Positions 12,108 through 24,289 are shown, counted from the stretch's first letter. The stretch is DNA of 64,000 nt from Microstegium vimineum (GCA_022036555.1 CM039133.1:49201153-49265152); one strand, 5' to 3'. Notes: generated by a model not told the origin, from the letters alone. Translations and numbers: made by a program.

Positions 12108-12339
12108 TGAAGGAAAGTATAATCAGGAATAGATTGGATTGATTGATATGAGGCAAGGTACAATTACATATATATACAGGCAAGGATCCAGAATCCTATA
12201 AGGATAAAGAGTCCAGAGTCCTATAAGGATCAGGAGTCCTTGCCGTATCCGTATCTATCTGGCCTGCCATATCTATCTAACCCAAACAGTCCTGCGCCGA
12301 TTAGGGTCCTGACCAGCCCAAAGGGCGCCTATTCTAACA
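12108..12339 (-). repeat. 5' LTR of the nested copia element
   Basis: A 232-bp repeat matching 8000-8231 at all but two positions. It is followed by the target duplication TTATC. Confidence 0.95.
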
Positions 12340-14816
12340 TTATCGATTGCCTTTAAAGCCCAAGGAAGTAGGTCAATAGCCATGATGATGTAAATCACCA
12401 TTGAGGTAAGAACAAACTGAACCAAGGCCATTCTACCAGCTTTAGTGAGCAGGTCAGCCTTCCAGCTTGGGAGTCTGTCCGCAATTTTCTCGATGATGGG
12501 CAGAACTTGCTCTTTAGTTAGTTTGAACGGGGAGAGGGGAACTCCCAAGTATTTACAAGGAAAATCAGCAAGTTGGCAAGGTAGGGCTTCTTGTAGAGAT
12601 GCTCTGACATCCTCGCTGCACCTTATTGGATGGACACTACTTTTTTGAAGATTAGTTGTAAGGCCAGAGGCATTTCCAAAAAGCTGTAGAATGTCCAAGA
12701 TAACCTCAATGTCATTGGAATTAGGACTCAAGAAAAGGACTACATCATCTGCATACAAGGAGATCCTATGCTCCAAAGCCCTTCTGGCAAGAGGTTGGAG
12801 CAGATTTTCCCTAGCAGCTTTCTTCACCAAGTAACATAACACATCCATGACTAAAATGAAGAGCATCGGTGAGAGCGGATCACCCTGCCTCAGACCGCGC
12901 TGATGTTGTAATTTTTCCCCTGGAGATCCATTGAGTAAAACTTGAGTGATGGAGGTAGCAAGCATCCCACTGATAATATCACACCAAACAGATCCAAAAC
13001 CGAGCTGTTTCAAGACTTCTAGGAGAAAAGGCCAAGATACAGAATCGAAGGCCTTATTGATGTCCAGTTTCAAGAGAATACAAGGTTGTCTTTGTTGGTG
13101 TAAGAATTTTGTAGTATGATGTACCAGCAAGAAGTTGTCTAAAATAAAACGACCCCTGATGAATGCACTCTGATTAACAGAGACTAGCTGATTAAGAGAT
13201 CCAGCAAGCCTGTTGGCCAGGATCTTAGTTATGAGTTTTGCAAAAGAATGCACCAGACTGATGGGCCTATACTCCTTGATGTTGAGGGCATTTTCTTTTT
13301 TAGGTAGGAGGGTGATGAAGGCTGAATTTAGGACCCCAAAGTTTGCAAATTTTCGACTCCAAACAGCAGAGACTGCAGCCATAATATCAGATTTTATAAT
13401 CAGCCAGCAAACCTTATAGAATTTTCATGTTAATCCATCGGGACCGGGGGCTTTATTTGAGGGTACAGAATTAATTGTCTTCCAGACTTCCTCTTCAGTA
13501 AAAGGAGCATCAAGCTCATTGAGATCAATGTTAGGCATGCCAAGTTCAGCCAAGTTGATTGTTACTTCCCTGTCGATATTTTTTCCCAAGATGTTGTTTT
13601 AGAAGTCGAAAATAGTTTGATCCTTCTCATGCTTGGTGAAAACTATCCCATCATCATTTATAAGCTTACTAATGAAATTTTTCCTCTTTCGGTGACGGGC
13701 ATGGGCATGAAAAAGAGTTGTATTGGCGTCCCCCTCACTAAGCCAGCTGATCCGAGATCTGCTCCTAGCAATGGTGCGCTGCAGAGAAGAGAGAGCCAAG
13801 CAGTGAAGCTTGAGTTTGTTCTTTAGCCAAAGTTCAAGCCTACTAAGGATTCGAACATCCTGCGCTATTTCCAGCTGATGGAGAACCTCTCTGGCCAGAG
13901 TCAACTGAGAGTTAACATGCCCTACTTTCTTTTGACTCCAACCCTGCAAACTTCTCACAGTTGCTCTGAATTTCCTTGCCAAGGTATCAAAAGAGCAAGG
14001 AGAGACTGGTTCAGAAGCCCAAGCAGCTGCCACAGTATCATGGAACCCTTCCAACTTGGTCCAAAACGCTTCAAAATGGAATCTCGCTTTCACTGGCTGA
14101 ACATCATTGAGACCAAGGAGAAGGGGGCAATGATCCGATCCTTCAGAAGCACAACTCTGCAGAAGACAGTTGGGGAACAGCAACTCCCAGTCTGTTGAGC
14201 ATAACATTCTATCTAGCCTGACAAGTGTTGGCAAGTCTTGGTGATTAGACCAAGTAAATTTGCGACCAAGCAAAGGCAAATCTTTCAGCTCCAAATCACT
14301 TATCAGGCGACGAAATCTCCCTATCATTGCTCTGTTAACCAAACTATTATTTTTATCTTCAACACTTGCAAGTAAGTTGAAATCCCCAAGAGTTAGCCAC
14401 GGGCCACTGCATGCAGCTCTGATATCACGAAGTTCTTGCAAAAACAGAATTTTATTGTCATCGCCTTGAGGACCATACACACATGTAAGCCACCAGGCTT
14501 GAGAGTCAGCCTGGGAGAACTGGACAGAGATGCTGAAATTATCCATTCTAGAGGCAATAGCAGGGCCTAGACTGTGTCGCCATGCAACAAGAATCCCCCC
14601 ATTAGCCCCAATAGAAGGCAGGTCAACCCAATAAGGAAAATCAGAGCCAAGCATAGACAGAATGCAACCACGGGAGATTTCAGACATTTTTGTTTCCTGT
14701 AGACAAATTATATCACCTTTCCAGGAGTCAACTAGGGATCTAACGTTGTCCTGTCGTGCCTTAGAATTTAAACCACGCACATTCCAACAAAGTAATTTGG
14801 AAGGATTCATATTCAT
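12340..14816 (-). pseudogene. LINE ORF2, 5' part: endonuclease and reverse transcriptase, broken
   Basis: The likely start is the ATG at 14816, 42 bases after the ORF1 stop. An APE-type endonuclease opens the protein (LLCWNVRGLNSKARQDNV, then ICLQETKM, GDFNLL and GSDHCPLLL). In-frame stops occur near 13601 (TAA) and near 13427 (TGA). The reverse transcriptase follows, with EYRPISLVHSFAKLITKILA, the RQGDPLSPMLF block and the catalytic YADDVV. The reading frame is cut by the copia insertion at 12340 and resumes at 7999. Endonuclease nicking and target-primed reverse transcription are the known family activities; this copy cannot make a complete protein. Confidence 0.88.
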
Positions 14817-14857
14817 TAGGGAAGAGGAAAAAAAACGACTTTGGCAGTGGAGCAGAA

Positions 14858-17636
14858 TCAAACACCTGCATTCTCCAGCGCCTCATCCTCAGGTGGAACC
14901 CATCCGAAGAGAGCTGCCAGAGCCACAACATGGCAGTTAGGCAGAGTTGCCGAACCAGTGAAGAGCCTACTGTACTCTTCAAGACTTTGCTGATCGACGC
15001 CTTCAGTTTCCCCAATAAGATCCAGAGCCCTCATCACTTGCTTCATAGTTTTCGAAGGGACCCCTCCACCAGCATTGTCTGGCCGCAAACCAGCAATTCG
15101 ACGGCTTCTCTGTGGAGGAGCAGGAGTGCGGGAACAAAGCCTCTTGGCTCTTGACACTGGGAGGATTCTTGAGGTCTTCTTTGATACCTTTGCCATGAAG
15201 CGTCTCCTCTGGCACGTGGGAGAGCCAGGATGAGAAAACACTCCAAACTCAGATACTGCTGCCGATGCCACCGGGGAAGAAGCCTCACTGACGGGGGGCC
15301 GGCGTTCGGCCGCAGGCGGAGCTTCAGCCAGGACTTCAACAGCACCACCACCGACACGGGGAGAGAGGTGTGGAGTCCCGGCCAAAGCTACAACACCAGC
15401 AGGACCGGTCGAAGCATCCACGCTTGCCAAAGAATCTGGAGGCGGAGCCGCAACTACGCCCCCAGAAATCACCATACGTCGCCGCCTTCTAGAGTAGGTT
15501 CTCAATGGGGTGATGACCTCCCAAACTGTCACTGTGCCCTGAGCGTCAGTCCCCGCCGCCGGAGACGGACCAGGGAGAGGGACAGGGGTCACGCTCCGGG
15601 GTGGGGAAGAGGAGAAGCACTGCGGGGCGATTTCTTCAGCCAAGGCGGGTTGGCCCAGCCACTCAACACCTAGGCTGGATAGAGGACAAGAATTGGGCTG
15701 AAAATCATCCATATGGGCCACAATAGGATCTGTGTTGTTAACAATGGAGCAGCCAAGCCCATACGCTGTGCCATGCACCATCTCCGACTGCCAGAACAAG
15801 AAATCTGGCCCTTCTGGAACATCATCAACCGCTGCCAGTCCGGGAGAAATAACCACAGCCGCCAAGTCATCAATACCCAACGGCAGAGACGAGGCGGGGA
15901 ACGGTTGCGACGCCTCGGGTTCCAGGAGCGACAGGCCATCAATGGGGGTCTCTTCGTGAACTGCCCCGTGGTCGACAGCCTCTGTGTCCGTGCCCAATCT
16001 CTGAAGCACAGGGCCCCGTGGAGCATCAATGCTGGAGCCAGGACCAAGGGCGCAGGCTGCCGGCGAGACTGGACTCCTACCTCGACGACGCTCTTGATCA
16101 GGATCATGGCGCGGCGGTGACGAAGGAGGATCAACATCTCCTTCGGAAGACGCGACTGATGCAACAATCTTGATTTCGTATCTTAGAGCACGCTTCACGG
16201 GAGGGGACTCTTCAAGTAACACATGAGGCTCGACGATGTCCAAATCCATGATCGCAGGAATACTCTCTGGTTGGGCACACCAGGCTTTGAGACGGAAAGA
16301 CGAGTAATCCCTACAATCAATCGTATCTGGTGGAGCTCACGAACCCAACACCACTCATCCAGTAAGTGCTCCACTGTTTCCAGCTCCCAGGCATGCGCCG
16401 GCACACCTCTAAGCTCAGCGTCCATGAGCGAGGGTAGAACCACCCCCGTTGCTCCTTTGAACCTTGACCAACGACGAAAGTGGAGCCTGGATGATGATAG
16501 TTGCAAGGGCCGACCACCATCGTAGACCCGGACTGCAGTATCAACATCAGGGAGAAGCAGCATGCCTTCATCACTGGCTAGACTGTGAAACTCCAGTGAC
16601 CCGATCGGGAGTCCATGGTGGTGAGCAAGCTCGCCGACCAGAGCGTCAACCGACAGGGTCGCGGTGTCTCGAACAATCGCCACTGAGAGCGCCACGCCAA
16701 GTTGTTCTTCCGCTGTAGCCATCCTGGCTGAGCGATCAATGATGCGACGAGGCCGGACGGGGACATCACCGGAGTTATCTGGGGCACGATCGCTCGCCAC
16801 AGACACGTCAACCTCTTCATCGTCCTGGCTAGGTGCATCAATTGGCCCAGCAGCGGACCGCCGTCGCTTCCTAGTCCTCCTCTGACACCTCTTCCGCCTT
16901 CCTTGATCAGCACCCACTCCGGAAGCTTCGACGACGCCAGACGCAGCCGCCGTAGCCGCCATTGGCTCCGGAAGGGGGGAGAAGACGTGGCCCTCGGGCG
17001 CCACACGAGGAGAGGCCGAGGCGGCGCCGCACGCAGGGCCCGAGCGCGACCGCCGCAACCGGCCACACGATGCCCAATCTCCCGGCACTTGAAGCAACGC
17101 GGACCAGCCCGACAAGAGGCGGCCCGGTGGAAGGGAGAAAAGCAGTTGAAGCACTTTGCTCTTAAGTCAACCAGCACCGGTCGGCGATGTCCGCGAAGCT
17201 CCTTGAGACGATGCATACGTGAGCGGCGGCTCTCATAGAGATGCCACCCAGAAGCATCAAGGCCGCCAGCAGGAGTGCGAAGGGGCCGCGACCTCAGGAC
17301 GACCCTCGGTGGCGGACGAGAATCCTCGACGATCTGCTGCGGCAGGACCGGCGAGGAGGCGTTACCAGTCGCCACACCGCCAGAGAGGAGCACCTCCCGG
17401 AACGAAGGGGGCGAAGGGGAACCGCCCGCAGAGGAAGACGGGCTGGCGTAGCGCCAACGCTCCTCCTTGGAGCGACCTACTTGGGAAGACACTGGGTTTC
17501 GAGGGGAAAGCTGCGGAGACCCAGTTGGCGAGGTGGTCGTCGAGCCATGGACAGGCGCCGACGTGGGGCTTGTGGACGGCAGGACGCCGGGGAGGGGAGG
17601 GGTGGGAGCTGGAGGGGCGGAAGCGGGAGCGGCCAT
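14858..17636 (-). pseudogene. LINE ORF1 (zinc-knuckle and DUF4283-like RNA-binding protein), frameshifted
   Basis: ORF1 begins at an ATG 31 bases inside the element. The first segment (about 17636-16990) has a proline/serine-rich start and two CCHC knuckles, with CFNCFSPFHRAASC followed by CFKCREIGHRVAGC. The reading frame then shifts near 16990. The second frame (to about 16245) carries a basic stretch and a DUF4283-like region around VALSVAIVRDTATLSVDALV. A second shift near 16245 leads to a third frame with a long acidic and proline-rich tail ending at 14858. The protein normally coats LINE RNA. The order, knuckles before DUF4283, is usual in this grass LINE group. Two frameshifts make it non-functional. 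Confidence 0.85.
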
Positions 17637-17666
17637 CTCCTCGCAAAGCTAATAGGACTCCGTGTC

Positions 17667-17676
17667 TGTTTAAAGG
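17667..17676. repeat. Right target-site duplication of the LINE
   Basis: TGTTTAAAGG matches 6728-6737 exactly. It marks the 5' end of the minus-strand LINE. The host sequence resumes only about 150 bases from the stop codon of the phosphatase-like gene, so the LINE landed in or next to that gene's 3' UTR. Confidence 0.88.
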
Positions 17677-17826
17677 TAGGAACACCAATATTATATTGCT
17701 TCAAAAATAAATAAGAATGGCACAGAAATTACACTTGGCCTAAGAAGATATGCCATTTCATGATGTTTCAAACAGGTTTAACACCAAAGAACAAGGTCTT
17801 CACTAAGGAAAATGTTCCACTTACAA

Positions 17827-18682
17827 CTACTTATCCTTTTTCTGGGAAGCACGTTGTTTGGACCACTCTTCCAAGGTTTTCCGGTGAAGGGCGTTCATTT
17901 TTATCTTTCTTCTTTCACGGATGATGTTCTCAGCATTTTTCCAGTTCTCAGCAATGCCCAGTGCTACAAGAATTGCACACACAACACAAGCACTTCTTCC
18001 GTGACCTAACGCGTCCATCAAAAAGAACAAACATAACAGTTAATATAGTGCATAAATACAGTACTAGGAAATACAATTATGTACATAATACAAATATCAA
18101 GATGCAATCCTGAAATTAATCATAGCAAAAGTTGGGTCACTAACCAAATGCACAATGGACATAAACCGGCTTCCCCTCAGATCTCTTTTCAGAAGCCCAA
18201 CGTGTAGCCTTTTCAATTTGGTTTGGTGTTGGAGCTCTCGTATCCCAAGTTGCAAGACAAAGATACTCGTCTGCTGGAACAAAGGAACTTCTTGGAAGCT
18301 CACAAGTGCAATCAATGACAGATGGGCTTCCAGGGGGCAAATGTTTCAAGAGAAAGGGACATCCTCTGAGATATAGGCCTTCCGAGATCTTGTCATACAC
18401 AGACTCCTTCCTCATGTATCTCTTAACCATTGCATATGTCCGAGCAAGCACCAAGAAAGGACCAAACAGTATAAATGACCAAAATGGAAATCTTCCCACT
18501 GAGTTCTTCCCCAAGATCCACGGTAGGTTGATGGCATCATGGGATACAACCGTGACAACGAAAGCAACAATACTGGTGGCTAGGAAAGGAAGCACAACAA
18601 TTCTCATGCCCAGCTGGCACAGACCAACAGATGTGACAAGAAAAGCTGTCGCGGCGATGCCAGTCACCTTGGATATCCCCAT
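17827..18682 (-). CDS. Membrane-anchored dual-specificity phosphatase-like protein, two coding exons
   Basis: Coding exons 18682-18145 and 18005-17827 join to 238 residues. The donor CATTTG|GTTAGT and acceptor GTTAG|GTCAC split the glycine codon of the active site. The N-terminal 85 residues hold about three hydrophobic segments, so the protein is probably membrane bound with the catalytic domain on one side. The spliced signature HCAFGHGRS is a CX5R phosphatase loop with nucleophile Cys177 and Arg183; Asp147 in the WDTRAP motif is a candidate general acid. A lysine/arginine-rich tail ends the protein. A 5' leader exon probably lies upstream at about 19555-19740, with an intron 19554-18735. 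The family resembles plant and bacterial YnbD-like phosphatases. The substrate is unknown. The gene converges on the bZIP gene. Confidence 0.85.
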
Positions 18683-18734
18683 TGTTATCTTTTATGATTA
18701 TAAGATCACTTCTTCCGCGTTGTCAAGACTAAAT

Positions 18735-19554
18735 CTGCACCAAAGTTTCCATCAGCATATGTTCTTTCAGCAGAGTGGTGAAATTTGATTCGAATAAGTG
18801 AAGAAGACACTTGTGGTGTATGGTGCAGAGAATTACTATTAGGTATATAAGTATATTGATGAATCTAGAAAGCAACATACGCTAAGCATGTCAGCAGGCC
18901 AGCAGCTCTCTGGCATGTGTAAAGGGGTAAAATGGAATGCACATTTCCGGAATCTGAGTTTTTTTATACGAAAACGAGTATTAGTTCCTAACAGGTCAGC
19001 ATTAAACATCGTTGGACAGCTTGACACTAGCACCCTAACTCAGGGCCATACTGCAAAAAAGAGCAAAGCACACAAACACGACCGACATAACCATTGGATC
19101 AGGCAAATTCACTCGTTGATTAACACTGCCCAGCAACCATGCGGAGTGGGGAGGGGAATCAGATTTTAAAGCATGTGAGTCGTTTGGTTATGGAAAAATA
19201 CCATCCATCTCAATTCCTCTTTTTTTCTTAAAAAAAACAGAAATACGGTGATCACACAGACACTCGGTTGTTTCTCTTCTGTCTGCCTCAGTTCTGTGGC
19301 TAAGAAAAATTCCACAGCGCCATTGAGAAAATCGAGTAACTAGATTCCTACCTACGAAGATCGAAGCAGCGGGCCAAGATCCATCCGATCGAAACATTAC
19401 AAACACGGTAGACTAAGCTGTATCAGCAACAACATTCATTCATCAGAGAAAACAAATCTACAATGAGATGCGAACGAGGTAATCACGGAACAGAAAACGA
19501 AAGGGCGACCTGTTCGCACGCGCGCGAGGGAATAGCAGCAGTTCTGTAGATTAC
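18735..19554 (-). other. Probable 5' UTR intron of the phosphatase-like gene
   Basis: On the minus strand GTCGAG|GTAATC at 19554 is a good donor and GGTGCAG|ATTTAG at 18735 a good acceptor. The sequence between has no long ORF and is AT-rich, while the sequence beyond 19555 is GC-rich, like a grass first exon. A TATAAA-like sequence (read on minus) lies near 19757-19765. Confidence 0.5.
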
Positions 19555-19765
19555 CTCGACAGGCAAAGGCGAGGGGCGGGCGGGCGGGGTGGTGCTGGCC
19601 GCGCCTGGGGCCGTAGCGCGGGGGAATAGGAAGCGAAAGCAAGCAGGGTGTGGTGCGCTGGTGGTGGCAACTGGGAAGCCAATGGGATCCATCCGTTCCT
19701 CCCGGCGGCAGCGGCATCGTCGGGGACGGGACGTGCGCCTCCAACGATTTTTTTTTTATAAATAT

Positions 19766-20757
19766 TTTTCTGTTTTTCTGTCTCACCTGGTGGGCCGTCG
19801 AAAGCGCATCCGTTACCCGGGGTGGGCTTCCATCCGACAGGATGTTCCTGATTTGGCGGGTCGGCCCATTTATATAACGTACTTGTAGTCTTGTACGTAT
19901 ACTTACGAAAGAGGAAAAAAAGTCATTTTCACCCTCTGCATGCATTCAGTTGGCACTCCTTAACCTTTTTTTTTTTTGGTATGTATACAGGTGCTGACCA
20001 AATTGTGTGCACTATTAGCCCGGATGCCTGAAACGAATGACGACAGCTATTGGTTGTTGTACTGTCCAACCTTCAAAAGCTACGAACTCTGCCTCGAGTT
20101 CCTTGCTTCATTTTCTGTGAGGCCTTGCACATGAATTTTACTTTGTATCGAGCAAAATATGGCTCAACTATTTACAAAATGCATCCATATATACTCAGAG
20201 GATGGCATTGGCATTGCTTTACCAAATCAGTTCAATATATTGTAGTCAGACAGCTGGGAGCGGGCAGCTTCGGCTCCCTTTGTGTACCATGACGCAAACC
20301 GGATCAGGCTCAGGCTCAGGCAAAAAGCAACTAGCAGAGGGGAAGAGCCAGAGGTTTGGGGCTCCAGCGGCTCGAAGCCCTCCAAATTAAACAACACTTA
20401 TTACAGTCGCAAGTGATGGAACCGCGCGCATATATGTCATTGTTCAAATCGTGATGAGCATGAGTCCTGGGTTCTTCCATTGTAATGTCAAGTTAGGGTT
20501 GATCAATTAGAGTTTATAAGAATCGGCTAAAGTGCAAAAACATTTTGAATTCATCGTGGATGAGCTTTTGAAACCTCAATTATCCAAGTTCCATTCGTCC
20601 AATGCAATGCCGCACACTTGGTCCTTATATATTCATATATGAAATACGAAGTATTTAAAATCCCTCTGTCCTAAAAAAATATAATTATAGGTAAGTCAGA
20701 CTAAGTTTATAGATAAAAACTAATAAGGTTAAGTCTATTATTTGGCTACTCAACTCT
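19766..20757. other. Intergenic region upstream of the phosphatase-like gene
   Basis: This is mixed sequence without a supported gene. Short ORFs occur but have no recognisable motifs. A stretch near 20663 (CCCTCTGTCCTAAAA) resembles a Stowaway-type MITE end, but no partner was found. It ends with the ACTCT copy that flanks the gypsy element (20753-20757). Confidence 0.5.
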
Positions 20758-21781
20758 TGTCGGATACCTAGAAATAGGGTACCCAATTTACCAGACTCCA
20801 CAAAAACAAAATCACCATCAGAGGCTCTTCCGCCTCGTCTGAGCCAAGGTGGCACCATCCGAGACATCATCAACCCTCGGGGGCTCCTCCGTCCCGCCCG
20901 AGCCAGGGTGACGACGCCCGAGACGTCATCTACCCTCGGGGCTCTTCCGCCCCGTCCGAGCCCAGCAAGCGTCCTCCGTAACATCCCTCGCCCTCGCCCA
21001 TATAGTCAAAAGGTCCACAGTCTCCTCCGTCCTGAGGCATGGGGCTTAAGGCATGAGTCGCCATGCCGACCTCTGTTCACCCTGCGGTACAAGGTCCTGT
21101 GTTGCCTAGCCGACGACTTCTGCGCGTTACATCCACGTCATGTCTCCAACGGACACCCCAAGAGGGATTAGGGCGTCATCAGCCCTGTACGACGGAACAC
21201 GGGGGTGCCTGGTCCTGTGCGACAGCCTCCGCCCATGCCCAGAAAAGGGAACAACAGGGTTCCCAGTCACAAGGTGCATGGCAACAACACAACAAGGACG
21301 AATAGGACTCGGACATGTGTCTACTGGCGCAATCTTCCTCAAGAAGGAAGACAGGATGAAGACAAAGCCCTCCCTCGGCAGCTGCCCAAGTCGGGCCCAC
21401 GATCACTCCCTCTCTCTCTACTGTACTCCTCCCTCTCTCCCTACGTATAAAGGGAGGGAATGAACCCCCAATCTAGCTCTCTCGAGATTTCGACATTCAT
21501 TCACACACACTCAAACTCGCACACACGCGAGCACCCACCAGAACCAAGAACCTCATACGCACGAGACCTGGGAAGGCGCTTCCCTCTCTCACCAAAGCTT
21601 GTAGCTCCCCTCTACGAGCTCTCCGCGCTCGGTAATACGACCCCGCAACACACTGGACGTAGGGCGTTCGTGCCTGAACTAGTATAAACCTATGTGTTCT
21701 CTGAGCCCAACCATCCGAACTCTGACACGCTTAGAAATTTACTCGTTGGCCGTCTAGACCCCGCCATTTTAGGCACCGATA
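20758..21781 (+). repeat. 5' LTR of the gypsy element
   Basis: A repeat of 1,024 bases. It contains a TATA box (CTACGTATAAAGGG) at about 21442-21455, so transcription should start near 21475. Several GGGGGCTC-type units occur near its start. Directly after it, GTTGGCGCGCCAGGTAGGGG is the candidate primer-binding region. Confidence 0.93.
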
Positions 21782-21835
21782 GTTGGCGCGCCAGGTAGGG
21801 GACCTTTGCGTGTCACCCGTATTTTCGAGTTTTGG

Positions 21836-24281
21836 ATGGCTGATCGTCGCGTTGATTTCGCTCCGGGCTCCATTGTTCGTTTTGGTAGCCTGGACTTCCA
21901 GTGCCACGGGCAGGGGGTCGATCTGGCTCTCCGTTGCCCTACGGCATCCTCCGAGGTAGCCATGGACGCCATCACCGCATCCATGGCCCACCTCCATCTG
22001 TCTCCCCCCGGAGAACAAGCCGCTCGTCGGGCTGTCGCCCCGCGGACCGATCATTTTCCGCTCGAGCGCTAGCTCAACACTCTCCAGGGACCCCAGCCAA
22101 CTCAGGAGTCTCTGCACGACTTCTACTTCGCGTTCGCTAACATGACGGCGCAGCTCGCGGGAGGGCAGCCGCTCTCCCTGGGCGCGTCAAAACACCCGTC
22201 TCAGAGGCGCAACCTTTCGGCATGAGGAATGTCGCCGCGTCTTATGCGGAGATGGTGGTCGCGTGGTTCCATGCTGACCCCACAGAAGGGAGATGAATGG
22301 GGCTCGCGTCCCACCACTCTCGCTCCACCCCCGATCTCCTCACGAGCTCCGAGGCCACACCTTACACCGGCTCAAGCTGTGGGAGCACTGATCCCTGGGA
22401 ACCCCTGGACTTCGACAGTCTGGAGGACCAGGAGGCGTTTTACGGCTTCCTTCAAGCCAGTGATTATCTGCTCGACTCCGACTCGAGCGATCCCAACGAG
22501 GACCATGGCCGCGAGTGCTTCATGTGCGACGCACCTCCAGCCGCAACCGTCGTCGACCCCACCCTCATCGAAGAAGGGGACGACGACGACGGCGGTAGCC
22601 ACACGCCCGTCCGCTAGACAGGTGTGCCGGTACACCAGCCGAGGCCTGACCCGTAGTCTTCATAGGCCTAGCAGCAACAGCTCCGCGACCTCCATGACAT
22701 AGAGCAACAGCTCGCGGAGCGGCAGCGAAAGGTGACGTTCGAGCATGAAAAGCTCGAGCGCGAAGCCGCCAGGGATCCCATGGAGCCTCGCGCTCGCAGG
22801 GAGGCCCGAGCGGTACACCACCGCATCATCAACAATGAACATGGCACGCCACAGTTCACGCGGGCAAGCCAGAACATCGCGGCAGCAAGGATATTGTTCT
22901 GCAACCTTCCGATCCCAGATGCTCCTGACGGCAAGCTCGCTCACGACGAGCTGAAGACCCTTCTGGAGCGGGCCGCGGAACAATAGGCTGAGAGCTCCGC
23001 ATCGCGGAGGCGTGGGCTCAGCGCCGACCATCTGGCCGGCGTGGCCCTTGGCGACCACGAGGGGTCGGTCCATCTGGATCCCGCACCAGCCGAACACCGG
23101 CGTCCCACCGTGCACGCCCGCGTAGGCGAAAAGTGTGACGTGCGCGACACGCTCAACGCGCGCAAGGACGCCAAGCAGGACGGCGCAAGCCGAGGCTACC
23201 ACGTCCGACGTGGCGGGCGATATGACACTGATGAAGACCGGCCTCCCACGCCGGAGCCACCGAGCCCCTTGGCGTTCATTCGCCACATCCGGCGCGCGCT
23301 GTTCCCGCACCCTTTTCGACAACCAACCAACGTCGTCCGGTACTCCGGGGAAACGAACCCCGGGCTCTGGCTCGATGACTACCGCCTCGCCTGTCAGGCC
23401 GGTGGCGCGGACAATGACGACTTCATCATCCGCAACCTACCCCTTCATCTTTCGGACTCAACCCGCACATGGCTCGAGCATCTGCCACCCAACACCAACG
23501 ATGGGTGGGAGTCTCTGCGACAGGCCTTTGTCGGGAATTTCCAAAGCACCTACATGCGCCCAGGCAACCCCTGGGACCTTCGCAGCTACAGACAAAAGGC
23601 GGATAGTCCCTCCGGGAGTACATTCGTCGCTTCTCTCAGCAGTGCACAAGGCTCCCAAAGGCGGCCGACGCAGACGTGGTCGGGGCCTTCCTCGCAGGCA
23701 TGACCTGCAAAAAGTTGGTCCACGAGCTGGGCCGCAGCAACCCTCACACCACCGAACAACTCCTCAACATCGCCACGAGCTACGCGTCGGGAGAAGAGGT
23801 GGTCAGTGCAATATTCCACCCCGACAAGGGAAAGGGCAAGAAAGTCGAGACCGTCGGCAAAGGCGGCTCGAACCGTGCCCAGAACAGGAACAAGAAGAAA
23901 GGCAAGCCGCAGCGTGGCGGCGGCGACAACCTTGTCGCAGCGGCAGACCGCAAGCCTCCCCGTCCCCAGGGTGGGAAGAAGGTGGGCAAGTTCGACGACA
24001 TGCTCACGAAGTCGTGCCCGTATCACAACGGACCGGTCAAGCACACTCTCCAGCAGTGTGACATGATGGCTAGGTACTTCAAGGTCGTCCCTGACAAGGA
24101 CGAGCCGAAGGAATCAGAAGGCCAGGACGGGGATGGGGGTCGTGAAGACTCCTACCCCCATGTCAACAAGTGTCTCATGATCTTCGGAGGTCCAGAGGCC
24201 TACAACTGCAAGTGTCGGCAGAAGAAGGAGCGGCGCGAGGTCTTCGCAGTCGCCCTGGCAACTCCGGCCTTCCTCGACTAG
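21836..24281 (+). pseudogene. Gypsy gag, broken by stops and frameshifts
   Basis: Gag probably starts at the ATG at 21836 (MADRRVDFAPGSIVRFG), 54 bases after the LTR. A stop at 22070 and frame changes break it into pieces. The best-preserved parts are an acidic segment (22297-22617), a coiled stretch around 22730-22985, the retrotransposon gag domain in 23041-23660 (NPGLWLDDYRLACQAGGADN and DSTRTWLEHLPPN), and a basic C-terminal part in another frame (23676-24281). The last part has a cysteine/histidine motif CPYHNGPVKHTLQQC in place of a standard CCHC knuckle. The protein would form the particle shell in an intact element. Confidence 0.8.
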
Positions 24282-24289
24282 TCAGAGCC

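Larger units (their letters stand above)
8000..12339 (-). mobile_element. Nested Ty1/copia LTR retrotransposon, young, inserted in the LINE ORF2
   Basis: Two 232-bp LTRs (8000-8231 and 12108-12339) begin TGAAGGAAAG and end ATTCTAACA. By eye they differ at two positions, about 0.9%. The 5-bp duplication TTATC flanks the element at 7995-7999 and 12340-12344. The coding strand is minus, so the right LTR is the 5' LTR. Just inside it the primer-binding region reads TGGTAATCAGAGCC, resembling the initiator-Met-tRNA site TGGTATCAGAGC with one extra A. The internal region is only 3.88 kb, because most of gag is missing. At the commonly used grass rate of 1.3e-8 per site per year the LTR divergence suggests insertion about 0.3 million years ago. 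Confidence 0.95.
6738..17666 (-). mobile_element. L1-type LINE (non-LTR retrotransposon), near full length, split by a nested copia element
   Basis: The element reads on the minus strand: a short leader (17666-17637), ORF1, ORF2 with endonuclease, reverse transcriptase and a zinc-binding C-terminal region, and a poly-A tail seen as the T run at 6738-6747. Just inside the tail is the sequence CGCAGGAGAACTGCGCATC (read on +), a small hairpin typical of grass LINE 3' ends. Removing the nested copia insert (8000-12339 plus its 5-bp duplication) leaves about 6.6 kb, the usual length for plant L1 elements. Exact flanking copies of TGTTTAAAGG define both ends. Both ORFs carry stops or frameshifts, so this copy is dead. 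Confidence 0.92.

Noticed and set aside
20663..20757. A Stowaway MITE split by the gypsy insertion
   Set aside because: A start-like sequence is present at 20663, but no matching inverted end was found after 34479.
22660..24044. Minus-strand ORFs opposite gypsy gag (for example 220 codons at 22660-23322)
   Set aside because: GC-rich shadow frames. The known antisense gene of such elements lies downstream, at 25.4-29.1 kb.
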